Part shown: piece by piece, positions 52,501 through 64,000 of the stretch | Layout of the letters: every line of letters begins with the position of its first letter | Numbering within the stretch: position 1 is the stretch's first letter | Program-made: the position numbers and the translations under genes | Notes under the pieces: generated by a model | What the model saw: the letters and a program-made list of their open reading frames with translations, nothing else | Database searches by the model: none | What the model was told of the DNA's origin: nothing | Assembly (NCBI GenBank): GCA_037903355.1 | Contig: JBAJFE010000050.1 | Span: forward strand, 806,001 to 870,000 | Length of the DNA: 64,000 bases | Source: Trichuris trichiura | Taxonomy: Eukaryota; Nematoda; Enoplea; Trichinellida; Trichuridae | Direction: 5' to 3'

Positions 52501-55500
52501 GAAATGCCTTCTTTTTTCTTTTTACATTTCATTTGTCAACGTCAACTTAAAGGCAACAAGGATGAGTACTGCAAAACGTACGAAGGATTTAAGTTTGTTT
52601 GATGTAGGCTTATACGTCCGTTATTAGCGATGCTGAAATTTTTTATAGAATTCAATAGCTGCTTCTCACTTGGATTATAATGGTTTCTGAATATTCATAA
52701 TCCTGTTTTATGAATTCGGCTCGGCTATGTTCTTGAGCTGCAGAAACCATAGGAGAAAGATAGCTTATTAAACTTACTTGCGTTTTGCAGACGAACTCAC
52801 CTTCAAACTCAAGGAAGCTATATCACCGCAATCGAAATTTTCTTAAATCACCGATTAAGGGTACCCGCGTTTAATGTAAATGAAGTTTTCAGGTTTTCAT
52901 AATTAATCTAAACAGATACCTCTGAATGCCAATCATTGTCGCTTCTCCACCTTTGTTCAAACAGACATTAAGACGTGTGAATAAACTTTTCCCAATTTAT
53001 GACAACACATTATGGCATTCTTTATATTAGCAAATTGTGAGATGGTCCTATTCAAATTTTGCAGCATTATCCATCGATGATAATGCAGATTCTTCATTGT
53101 CCTTTTTTAATGCTTCCAACGTCTGAAAAAGACTTCAAGACATTTTGAAATTCAAAGCTCAAGCCAACCCATTTTCTTATTTCTAGAACCTAAGAACACC
53201 ATTTAAAGCAGAATGTTCCGGAACGTATCCCGTTTGTTTGTTGTAAAAGTTCAATTTGTTCGCGGATTTTTCATGGCCTGTCTTGCCTCGTCATCGGTTC
53301 AAGTGATAAAGCTATGAAGGTGTCACGTTTAATGTCTTTTTAAAGGTGGAGAGCCAATATAACCACTTTCGGAAGTAGGTTCAATGCTAACAATAAAGAA
53401 AAGAAAATAATAAAATACAACAAAATACGATTAACTTAAAATGATATAATTAAGTTACAATAAGCTAAGCATTTTTGAAATGATAATAGTAACAGGTAAA
53501 GTGTAAACGTAAATAGTAAGAAACAAAAAAATTAAAAAACTTATTAAGCGACTCGTAGCTTGTAATCTGTTGTTTTGCATTAATATTGATAACAATTGTA
53601 TGTCAGCGGCAAGTGTTCAGTCTTCTAAAACTTATTCGAAGTGTGCTGGCGGTAGAGGCATTCGAATAACATGAACAGCCACGGTGCTGAAGAACAGTAG
53701 CTGCCATATGCTTCCAAGAAGAACGAAGTAGAAAGCCATAAAAAATAAGGATCAGAAACCATCATGAACAAACTGAACAAGATATTTGGGTATCTGCAGC
53801 AACGGAGTAAATGACTCCATGTGAAAATGACTTGAAAGCATATTTGAAGAAAGCCATTATTTGCACGGTGAGATTAATTAATTCATAGGCAAACGCTGAA
53901 ACTCGAATTATCCAAACTAATTGTTGCAGAAATTGTCTGGGAAATCGAAAAACAAGATATTCACCGTAATTTGTTATGTTTAATAATCTGATTCTATTTA
54001 TTGTCACCTCAACTTCTCGAAGAAATTCTTAGCAAAATTTTATGTCGTACTGCAATGCTAAACCGAGCTGACATCAGAAAGAGTCACATTTGTTTGAAGA
54101 AATCTGTTACAAAAATTTGTTTTAACGCCATTTTAGGTTTCTTGGCTGCGTCTTCATAAACATTTTTCAAACGTAGCGATACTTTTGAGTCACACACTTC
54201 TCTTGCCTTTCAAACTACTTTAGAGCAATCTCCAAGCACTGAGACGAGTTAGAATGATTACTTGTATGCATAATATTATAATATTGTCATACACTGTGCA
54301 ATTTTTGTAAATTAGTTTTTCCGGGTTCGATCGCTTTTCTGCTGTAAACAGCACGTCAAGCAGCACGTCATAGCGGTGGCTTCCATACGTCACATGCTAG
54401 TACAAATCCCGTTGACGTCAGCAAGTGCTAGCTTCAAGCTAATCCGCACTATTATTTTAGGAAGTATACATTATAGGCCAATTGCAGATGACTGTCTTCA
54501 ATTTTAAGTGTAGGCTTAGCTGGCGTGCGCCAATTAACAAAGAACAGGAAAATGTTGCTGAGCGGTACCATCGCAAGTTTTCTACTTCTGTAGACCTGCT
54601 CGCTTTTACAGATGAAATATCCTTTCTTTTGGCCCTTGCTGTTGGTAAATCAAGCTGAGACTGTGCCGCTCAAGCAACTTTCTTCACTCATTCTCCACAG
54701 TTAGTGCCCGCTAGATCGAACTGATGTCTGAACCAAAAATAGAAAACAGTGACGCCTACGCAGCGTAACAACTACGCAAGTCCTGGACGTAGTAGCAGAG
54801 TGACCTGCAGCAGTTCCTCGCTGACGTCACTGACAGATGCAGGCCAGAACTGTAACTTGTCGCTCGACTCTCGACAGGCCTTTAGGAGCTACTAAAAACC
54901 TTTATCCGTAAACGTTGAGGTTTGCTACTACCCGCAATGTGTAGGCAATCACATTAACGTTTTCACGCAGAAAGACGCGCCACCTTTCTTGAACTAAGAA
55001 CAAAATTTCCCAGACGCTCAGTTTTATATTTTTTTAAACTAAAACGTCTCCATCTTTCGATTTTGTTTCTGCCGTAGCTTATTCACTGAACACTATCGTT
55101 GAGTTTAGACAACAACAACAACAACATCGTCGTAATCGAAGACTGCCTGCAAAAATTGTTTTTTGGTATTCAAACCGTAAGAGCAATTGCAAACCCTCAA
55201 GTAACGTGTTCTTATTGTCACAGTCGCGTATTAGCGGAAAGAAGCGACCTACCATAAGCTTAAGGAGAATAGCTAACCTGCTATCTTTTTTTCCTGACAG
55301 CGAGCGAACACTTTTTTTTATTGATACTTCGTTTCAGCATTGAGCAACGCTGAATCAGAATAAATGCTTTGCCAGGGTATACATATCGAAACAATGCTTC
55401 TTCTCTTCGCACCATCCTAAAATTCAATACGTTGTTTGCGTCTTCAAAAGCTCTTTTGAAAAGCTTTGAAACTGCTTTCCAATTGTTCGTTAATCGTCCA

Positions 55501-56012
55501 GTCAAATATGTCAACGTTTCATTTCTTATTCAAACTTGAAAATAAAGTCAACAAAGGGACCAAAAGCAAATGGAAACAAGGCATAGGTTAACGCGATATA
55601 TTATTTGTTCAAGAAAGAAGGCTAAGAAGACGCAACGTTTCGACTATCGATGGAATTTCAGCTTCTAGAAAAGACTTCGAGCAAAGAATTCATTAAGTAG
55701 GAGCGCCCAGAAGGTCCGTCCCATCTCATATCTTCGTCAAGCTGTTGATACATTGAACGACACGATGAACAGCAGCTTTAGGTCAGGCAGAATAATGGCA
55801 AACAAGTGGTCCATCAAAAATTGTAGCTGTTACTTACTTTGACTTCTGCATACATGTTTGGTTAGCAACAATATAACAGAAATTTACATTCAATTGTTAA
55901 TTGGGAAACATTTATGTATCCAGCTTGTGAAGCAAGCGCTGTATTCTGTTCACAGAGGAAAAGCAAACAATACAATAAAGCAAAGGTAGATGCGTCGGCA
56001 GGTACGAAATTT
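49587..56012. other. Long AT-rich intergenic region left of protease gene 3
   Basis: I find no firm gene in these 6.4 kb. A plus-strand frame at 49815-49977 follows a possible acceptor and reads VSYQWIDKQFIKK at its start, faintly like the end of a trypsin domain. A frame near 52105-52260 contains AVVSFGN. Both could be relics of a lost protease copy or chance. A (CAA)5 repeat lies near 55110, and a TGACGTCA element near 54811. Confidence 0.4.
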
Positions 56013-56020
56013 TATAAAAA
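56013..56020 (+). promoter_or_regulatory. TATA box of protease gene 3
   Basis: TATAAAAA lies 41 nt before ATG 56054, as in the two sister genes. Confidence 0.7.
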
Positions 56021-56053
56021 GGGCAGCAAAAGAATTCTCGGCATGGACAAACC

Positions 56054-59000
56054 ATGATCCTCCTCTTCCTAACGGCAGCGGCGGTTCTTGTGCCCATGTC
56101 ACAGCAGGTAAGAAACATTTCATTTCATTAAGTTTTCAGAAAAAATCACTGTGCTCTTTCTTCATGCCAGTTTCTCACGACAGCTTTAGCATTGCTTCAA
56201 ATGGACTGAAGATAAGTAGCGCGTAGCTAATGTGCGAGATCAGGGACTTACTAAATAACATTATCAGAAATAAGTCATAATAAAACATTCAAGCAAGAAT
56301 AAAACTTAAACTTGCTTTTAAGACAATTATTTTAGCAAACTCATAGCGCCTTTTGCTTTTTAATATTTCATTTCATGCACAATACCTGAAACAGTGAAGA
56401 CTTAACAAATGCGCTCTTTCAAGTAACACCGATGGCCTCGCTGCAGACGATGATAAAAAACCGCTAATGGATAATTCACAAGTAGATTTTGGTCTGCTGA
56501 TTCTAAGGGGCACACTTTAAAAAAGCAGTTGCAATTCTGAAACTCTGTGCACATTGTTTTGTAGATTACATCAAAAACTGAGCGAACATTTAAATGGTAA
56601 AAGAGTTCTGATAAGCTACTTTTGTTATCCAAACCGTTCAGTAAGAAAAACATTCTTACTAGCGCTGAGAGGAACACAGACTTAGCAAACATAGTCAAAG
56701 ATGGTTTGTACGGTCAAAACAACTTTATGGTCTCAATTATGAATCAAGATTTGAATTTATTTATTCAGGGACCCAGACCCGATCCATATCCTTGTGGTCT
56801 CCCTCATTTCGCGCCAGTTTACGGACCAAACAGAATCTCCGGTGGATGGGAAGTAGCAAGACATTCCTTCCCATGGCACGTTCACATCATGGTATTCGAC
56901 GTGAATTCACAAACCAAGGGAGGTCAATGCGGCGGTTCCTTAATTCGCATCAACCCAGGAAACGCCACTGATTTAGTACTGACTGCTGCTCATTGCATTG
57001 TAGAATATGACCCAAAATACGGAAAGTAAGTATAACATCAATCTGTACAACAGCTGCACGTAGCCTGGTCTTAGAAAATTTTCCTTAGCGAAGGGTTAGC
57101 GCACATAATAAGAAAAAATACAACCTAGTAAAAGTCAGGACTGTACCTTTCGATATTTTCGCGAAAAAAGTAAAGTAATGGTTTGTCAGCTTAATGAGAT
57201 AGTGAATGTAAATGAGGAGAAAAAACTTGAAACTTTCAGGGTGATCCTGAAAGTATCACTCGTTTCTCTCTCGACGGTCTTTCGAACTAGGCGGTCAGGG
57301 CTGCCTTTTCTTCGCAAAAATCACTCTTCAAGCTTTGACATACCTTTTTCTTATTCTTTTCTTTCTTCCATTTTCTCTGCCACTTCCACCATGTTTTTAA
57401 AATATTAGCTTAGCAGAAAGCCGCATATTCAATCTTTATGAAAAAATAGCTTATCCTAAACGAGAAGTGCGCGCTGGGCCAAAGATGGCAAGTCAAGAAA
57501 CCAACCTTTTGATACGTTTCCATAGAAGAGCTAAAAAATGTCCCAAATTAGAATATTGTAACTTGTGAAAAAATCTGAACTTCAGATTACTAACAACACT
57601 AGTTACGTTATTGCCCTTAAGACATTGCACTTTTCTTGAGGAATATACAGCCTTATACTTTCTTGGTCATCATTTCCAATCCCAGGAAAATTCCAAAAGC
57701 TTCAGGAAGCAAAGCCGTATATTTACAGCGCACCTATTCTTGGAGGAAAGCAAAATAGGCGTTTTCAGTTTCCGTAACCTTTAATGCTAACTTTGTTTCC
57801 CGCTTAATGCTACAGTTTCATAAAAACTGCTTCATTTGTAACGTCGCTCGGATGGAAGATATTTCAACTTTAAAAAAATGTTCTGCCTTTCAGAATGATG
57901 ATGAAACCAATAGCGAATATTGTTGTAACTGTTGCCGTCCACATGAGGAATGAACCTGACAGAACAAGAGTCAGAGTGAGAGATTTAAGAGATGGAGGCT
58001 ACGCAAAGGAATTCGGACCTAGAGACATAGCTGTACTGCGTCTGGAAAAGAAAATACCATACACTAAATTCACCAGGCCGGTGTGCTTACCGCCAAAGGA
58101 TGCAAAACTGCCAGTTGGAGAAGAATGCTACGTAGCAGGCCATGGAAACTTGTTTAGTGAGAAGATTCCGAAATGCTTGGGCCCAATTGCTCAATCAACT
58201 TTTTTCCAGTGCAAAGCAATTTGTCACCAGAGGAATTGAGAATGGTCAGAGTATCTGTTTGGAGTAAGGAAGATTGCAAAGCCAGTGTGGACCTGGATAG
58301 ACAAAAAGATATGGATTTCGATACCCAAATCTGCGCTGGAACAGGCAGCGAAGGTTCACAAAAGGTAGGCGACTTTCTTTTTTCATCAAAGCTTCATAGA
58401 CATGTATATTTTTATTTTATCGTGATGTCCTGGAAAATAAAAGTAAGCATATTATCCACGAAAAACTACCACCCCGTTACAAAAAATCCACACGTCATTA
58501 AAAATTGTTAAAACTATTCAAACCACAGTAACGATGCTTAACGCTATCCCAGGTTTAATACACTACAAGGAATGCAAACACTCAGGTTTCATCTGCCAAG
58601 CTTATAAACATTGCTTTGTTTTAGGGTGATTCTGGTGGAGCTCTTGTTTGCAAGATAAAAGACCGATTCATTCAATTTGGGATTGTGAGCTTTGGTTCAG
58701 AGGACCTTATAGCCTTGGATAAATCGTCAAAGTATACCTATGTACCAAAGTATATCGAATGGATAGTAAGCGCTGACCAAGTGATGGATCCTACGCATGA
58801 AATTATGCCTGAAGAAGATGTTCATGAATACCTCACTATCAAGGAGAGAAATCAGCGCAACCTAAATGTAAGTGCAACGGTCACTGCTTACGCATTTCAT
58901 TGTCAAACAATTTCCATCGAAAAGCGTACACTTCAATTCAGGATTCTTTCAAACATTGAACAAACAGACAAAAAATAGTAATCAATAATCTGAAAAAAAA

Positions 59001-62000
59001 TAGAAATAGAACAATGCATCATAACGAAACCGTTTAATGATAGCTATGACTTTCGTAAGATGTTTACGTAATCAGCTCACCTTGTCGTACTTTTTAATAC
59101 TGCTATTCTGCGCAGAATTGGGTAGGCTTTGCCTAAGCATTAGCATAAATTCGATTTTGAACTTTTTGAACTTCTTTTTTGCCTTTTTCGGAAGGAGAAA
59201 AAATTCATCAAAAATTACTGTTTCTTAATCGAGCTGTTCATTAGAACATGTCATTTACGCATTTCTGTAAATTTCAGAGATCAAAGAGCGCAGGTAGTTT
59301 GGTAGGTAAGATCATCCTGCCAACGTATCTATCGGTTGTAATTTTTTTTAACACGCGTTATTATAGGCGGTAGAACTGCAACTCCTCCGCCTGTAAGAAA
59401 ACCTGAAGATTATAAGTGCGGTACACCGGCCGAACACTTCCCTATTAAAATGTCAGCAAAAGGATTCAATCGAATCAGCGGTGGTTGGGAAGCTAACAAA
59501 CATTCCCTGCCTTGGACAGTTTTGATTTCCAATTCTGACTTAAAGAACCCAGCTGAAGGAAACTTATGTGGTGGCGCGCTTATTCAGCTCAAACCAGGGA
59601 ATCGAACTGACCTTGTCATGACTGCAGCTCACTGTCTGCACGATAAGTCAAAGTACGCCATTTCTGTATGTGTAAATGTAGGAATTTCTGTCCTGTTTCT
59701 TTTAAAAAAAGTTCATTATTATTCTACATTGCTTCCGTCCATTGTACTTTTATTGATTGAAAATGATATGCAGGCACCAGGCTTTCTATTTTGCTTCTTT
59801 TAAAAATCGTCCGAAGCCGATTTTTTCTCCCCGCAAGAACGAGTCAAAGTGGAGCATCATTGCGCTTTCGCGCTCACATTATAGCGTATTAATATAGTGC
59901 TAATAATGCTTTGCTAACATAGCGATAGCCGGCAGGAAATATAGGGAAAAGTTTGAATCGTCTAAGAGAATTTTAACTTTTCAGCAGAAAAAGACCAACC
60001 CAGAACTGCAAAGTTTTTGTTGGAATACATCATCAATTTACCGATGACGCAATTGCGAAGGAAGTCAAAGCTAAAGAGTTTGTTATTCACAGTGAGTACA
60101 AAGCGGAAGCAAATGGAGGTCGTCGAAATGACATTGCTCTGATTAAACTGGAACACGCTATTCCTTATACGGACATTACTGTGCCTGTATGTTTGCCTGA
60201 ACCTGCCGAAAAACTTCAAGCTGGTCACGAGTGTATTGTAGCTGGCTGGGGACAAACTTCTCGTGAGAGTTGCCTACGCGAAAGCACAATTTTCAACCTG
60301 CCGCATTTTCAGACTACTCCCCTGCTTACCAGTCGGAACTGTCTATGGCCGTTGTAAAAATTGTTCCGTTCGACGAGTGCAAGAAAGAAACTAAGTTCAT
60401 CGTTGAAGGCGAAGTCCTATGCACAAAGGGTGAAAATCGTGGAGGATTTTGCCATGTAGACCAGCCGACACCTTATTTACTTTTCTAACCGTGCATGTTC
60501 GTTTTTACAGGGAGACTCTGGAAGTCCTTTGGTTTGCAGGGAAAAAAATGGTTCACCTTGGAAAGCATATGGCATTGTTAGTTTCAGTTCCAATAAATGC
60601 AGTTTCACATTTGACAAATACACCAACGTCTCTTCGTACCGAAAGTGGGTTGACGAAAAAGGCGAGAAGCTGCCCGCGCCGACTAGCGAATTCCCGTATG
60701 AAAGGCTTGTGGAGTACTTGACTCCAAATGAAGTGATGAACGGAGTGAAACGTCACACTTTGGTAAAACTGTTGATTCGTTTAATTTCTGACAATGATGA
60801 ACTAGGGTGCAGGCGCGTAAGGATGGCTAGATATCATGTAGTCCCAAGATTTATTAAAGAAAGCAGCAATGTTAACTCGAGCCCCTTATGCACAGCTGCC
60901 TTCTTAAAGCCCAGGATATGCTGAGTTCAGTTATCGGAAGGTTCTTGACTCTCAACACTTCCAGCCAGCTCAATATGATCGCCCTTTTTCTGGCCTTCAG
61001 TGCCACCGTTGCTTTTGAACTTTCTTTTATATTACGTGGCTAAACATTTCGCACTGAATAGCATACAGGCACAATTTATAGCGACATCAAGTCATCCGCG
61101 TCTTGTTCAGCTGTTTAATAATGCTTTGCGCGGTAGAACAGCAAGGCTTATTCGCTGTAGGTTGAAGTTGTAGTTAAATGGTTTGAACTTTTAGGGTGCC
61201 ATACAACAAACTGGTAATCAAGCTTCAGCTCTCCCTACGAGACCACCTGTAACTGCACCGGTAAGAGCTTTCTTGTTCACAAATGCAACTAATCCTCCAA
61301 GCTATTATGGTTTGTTCCAAGCATTGTGAGCTTGGGCAACTGCCTATTCGTATGCACTAGGCTTATGCGTATCATTGGTATTTTATTATAGCCAGTAACA
61401 AGAACAGGTAGCTCGCCTTATGGTTCGCAACTTCCCACACGTAGGCCGGTAAGTCAAAGCATGTTGACCTCAGTGTGAAAAGGCAACGATCAGTAGCTGC
61501 GCTGAGTAGGAGCGTTGTCACTAAGTACAACTGCAAGTACTGATATGAGCATTTTCTAAAAACAGTATGCGTGTAAAAATTATAAGCCAATTGTTCCTAC
61601 AGAATAAATATTCAGTTTTTTCACAACAGCCCTATTTAAACGTAAATTAACCTGACAGACCTAAAGACAATTTCTAGTACCTACTGAACAACATTAACGC
61701 CTTATTTTTTCTGAGCAACGTTTCGCGTAGCGTAGTTACCGCTCAATGAATACTGGCAAGAATGGACTTTCATTTGTGCTCCCTGTAGAGAGTGGTATCT
61801 ACCAGTAGCACTTGTAGTCAGTTAACATGCACATGCTTGAAAACTGAAAACTTTAGAAATGCTTGGCCTTCTACAGTCAAGCGCTTCTAAAGCTTCAAAA
61901 GAAAAAATGCGTGCCCTAGCTGGAGGAGCTGTATCCGGAATGGCAAGAGTATCACTTGAAGATAACTAAACTTGAAATGAGTTGAAATGTTATATAATAA

Positions 62001-62546
62001 CAGTTAAATGGCTTGAATTTTTAGGGTGCCACACAAACTGGTCATCAAGCTTCAGCTCTCCCATCGAGACCTTCTGCAACTGCATCGGTAAGAGCTTTCT
62101 TGTCCACAAATGCAACTAATCCTCCAAGCTATTATGGTTTGCTCCAAGCATTGTGACCTTGCGCAACTGCCTAGTTGCCGGCAACAGTTATAGTTATAAT
62201 AAACACAGGTAAACACAGGGTTGTTAAAGGAGTCGTGTAGAGCAACACTAAGTTGATACGTTTGTTAAAGCACGTTTCAAGAGAACTTTCTTACGTAATA
62301 ACTGATTCTATCTTGCTTTCATGAAAATAAAGCAGCATAAATAACAGCATTACATATTTCTCCTAATATGAAGCTTTCTATCGACATATCATATTTTCCT
62401 CTTTTTAGGGTGCAAGCCCACTGGCAACCAAAGGAATTCCTCGTGCAACAGTACAAAGGCCAAGTAAAAAAAAGCTGCTTTCTCTCACATGTTATGCAAC
62501 ATTAACTGCATCCATTTCAGAAGTATACTCTCGATTCGGGTACTGA
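56054..62546 (+). CDS. Secreted two-domain chymotrypsin-family serine protease, gene 3 of the array
   Basis: Thirteen exons give 741 residues: 56054-56107, 56769-57025, 57894-58156, 58210-58364, 58625-58867, 59278-59305, 59367-59652, 59985-60262, 60313-60455, 60511-60762, 61195-61260, 62025-62087 and 62409-62546. Exon 1 is a signal peptide (MILLFLTAAAVLVPMSQQ). Domain A has NR/ISGGW, LTAAHC, RDIAVLRL and GDSGGA. Domain B has NR/ISGGW, MTAAHC, NDIALIKL and GDSGSP, where the second Gly after Ser is replaced. Both triads are complete. Residue 189 is Gly in both, which points to chymotrypsin- or elastase-like cleavage. Domain A lacks Cys191 and Cys220. The tail has two near-identical exons (GATQTGHQASALPSRP type) made by a local duplication. 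The final exon is read to the first stop, TGA 62544-62546; an unseen later splice cannot be excluded. Confidence 0.83.
61172..61346 (+). repeat. Tandem-duplicated tail exon unit, copy 1
   Basis: About 175 bp covering a tail exon (61195-61260) and its flanking intron sequence is repeated at 62002-62173. Both keep the TTTTAG acceptor and the GTAAGAGC donor. Confidence 0.85.
62002..62173 (+). repeat. Tandem-duplicated tail exon unit, copy 2
   Basis: Second copy of the unit at 61172-61346. The exon (62025-62087) is one codon shorter, and most differences lie in the third of the exon encoding Pro, Ser and Ala. Confidence 0.85.
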
Positions 62547-63232
62547 AGGAAACGAGAAAAGTATATGCTGCAAGTCCTTTTTACTTCCGCACATTAGCGC
62601 AGGGGAAATGTGCGCATGTTCGACGCACAGTTTTACTCTTTAACCAATAAACACAATACACTGAACAATAGCTTTTGCTGCGTTGCCAGACAAGCTTTTG
62701 TTGCTTAACTTCCCGGTCGCCTTTAACGTATTACTATTTTCCATTGCTCAAAGTTGCTGCAGTATAACGGAATAACAGGCAGCGCCTTTTGAGATGATGC
62801 AAATTCATTTCGCTTACATTCATAGCTGTAGTTAACTCAAGACAGCTGATAGATATTTTGAAAACGGCAGAGGAAACGGTTTTCAAGTTTCATTCTTTGG
62901 AAAAGTTGTAGCGGCCATAAATTCAGGCGTTACCTATTTATCCTTGAACGATACCGTAAACATACGAACCTGTGCACCTGACTATTAAAACTGTACATCA
63001 TGTTCATTTACTTGATAAGGTAGCTGAGCAGCTGTTATCGAGGTTACGTTAAAAAAACAACTGACAATCTCCTGCAATAGACCACCGTTTGCCAATAAAC
63101 TGCCCTGATAATGACATATATTTTAAGGAACGCATTTAGCTTCGCACCAGCGCTTTAAAACATTTGAAATGACTTTAAATACCTTTCCTCGCAGAATGCT
63201 AGCGCACTTTCCTCAGTGAACAGTGGGTAACT
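62547..63232. other. Spacer between protease gene 3 and the kinase
   Basis: No gene is recognised. It should contain the protease 3' UTR and the kinase promoter. Confidence 0.4.
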
Positions 63233-64000
63233 ATGCCACCAGGCGGCGGCGCAACTGCAGCTCAACTCCTACACAAAGGACAAGTAGTAGATGACCGATG
63301 GGTGGTAGAAAAAATGCTTGGCAAAGGGGGATTTGGTGCCGTCTTTGAAGTAACCGATAAGAAAACCGGGAGGCGGGACGCGATGAAGGTAATAAACCGC
63401 CGGAAAGGGTGTCTACAGATATTGGAAAGCTTAGTTGTTATTCCAGATAGAAATTAACGCTACAGACTTTCGTACGCTCAAAGTCGAAGTGACCGTTTTA
63501 AAAACGCTGAACGAAAACAAAGCTCGTCACGTTTGCGAAATAACAGGAGTTGGAAAGAAGGAGCTCTTTTGCTTTATCGTAATGACTTTAGTTGGTCCAA
63601 GCATAAACAGCCTGCTGGAATCTCTGCAAGACCAGTTTTCCGATGGCCGAACCCGTTTCGTCCTCCGCAGCTGCATATACGTTGGCCAACGAAGCCTTGA
63701 AGCGTTGGAAGATTTGCACGCAAACGGGTTTGTTTCAAACCTGAAAATCAAAGTAGTCTGTCGTTTGAAGTTTTGTTATTTAGCTTTCTTCACCGGGATG
63801 TCAAGCCGCATAACTACGCAGCAGGGAGGCCTCCCCATTACAGAAAAATTTATTTACTCGACTTTGGAATGTGCAGGAAGTACGTAAAGGAAGATGGTTC
63901 CCTTAGACGTCCAAGGGAACGAGTAGGTTTCCGCGGTACGTTATTCTACGCGTCAGTTGACTGCCTTCGAGGAAAGGAACAAGCGAGAAGGGATGATGTG
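63233..64000 (+). CDS. CK1-family (TTBK-like) protein kinase, cut by the window edge
   Basis: Three exons are visible (63233-63388, 63447-63727, 63784 to the edge) with introns of 58 and 56 nt. The protein starts MPPGGGATAAQLL. The glycine loop is GKGGFGAVFEV, the ATP-anchoring Lys is in AMK, the catalytic loop reads HRDVKPHNYAAG and the metal-binding motif LLDFGM. The sequence IVMTLVGPSINSLLE and the Asn-Tyr-Ala after HRDVKP are typical of casein kinase 1, especially the expanded nematode TTBK-like branch often expressed in testis. All catalytic residues are present. The substrate is unknown. The start is the first ATG of the frame. Confidence 0.88.

Overview
The window is eukaryotic. Genes are split by many short GT-AG introns (often 45-130 nt), coding GC is moderate, and intergenic DNA is AT-rich and full of transposons. 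The gene content (a divergent 7TM receptor of the nematode serpentine kind, a CK1/TTBK-like kinase, and an array of secreted serine proteases with two trypsin domains each) suggests a nematode, most likely of clade I (Trichuris/Trichinella relatives). That placement is inference; no rRNA or mitochondrial marker is present.

Layout. (1) 1-13 kb is housekeeping: a Nup96-type nucleoporin (+), a 7TM receptor (+) and the nucleolar GTPase GNL2/NOG2 (-). (2) 14.9-19.7 kb holds protease gene 1 (+). (3) 19.2-29 kb is a transposon block: one arm of a 2.3-kb inverted repeat, a Tigger-related MITE, a cluster of Penelope-like elements (PLEs) with fold-back termini, and a third copy of an Arg/Ser-rich repeat. 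(4) 30.3-41.6 kb holds protease gene 2 (-), split by a young, full-length Ty3/gypsy element of the CsRn1 type in the intron between its two protease domains. (5) 42-50 kb contains a dead mariner, a fold-back element, a broken Tigger transposase and the second arm of the inverted repeat. (6) 56.0-62.5 kb holds protease gene 3 (+). (7) A CK1-family kinase runs off the right edge.

The main biological unit is the protease array. Each gene has a TATA box 40-44 nt before the ATG, a signal-peptide exon, protease domain A (four exons), a 28-31 nt linker exon, protease domain B (four exons) and, in genes 1 and 3, a Ser/Pro/Gly-rich tail built from small exons. Ten exons keep the same intron phases in all three genes, so one two-domain ancestor was duplicated. 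Domain A has lost the Cys191-Cys220 disulfide in all copies. Domain B of gene 2 has lost both catalytic His and catalytic Ser and looks like a pseudoprotease fused to an intact protease. Terminal tail exons of gene 1 were copied, with neighbouring transposons, 28 kb away in inverted orientation.

The PLE termini carry repeated hammerhead-like cores (CTGANGA, a helix II hairpin, then GAAA) whose helix varies but stays paired. The same core occurs in an otherwise different fold-back element at 44.7 kb.
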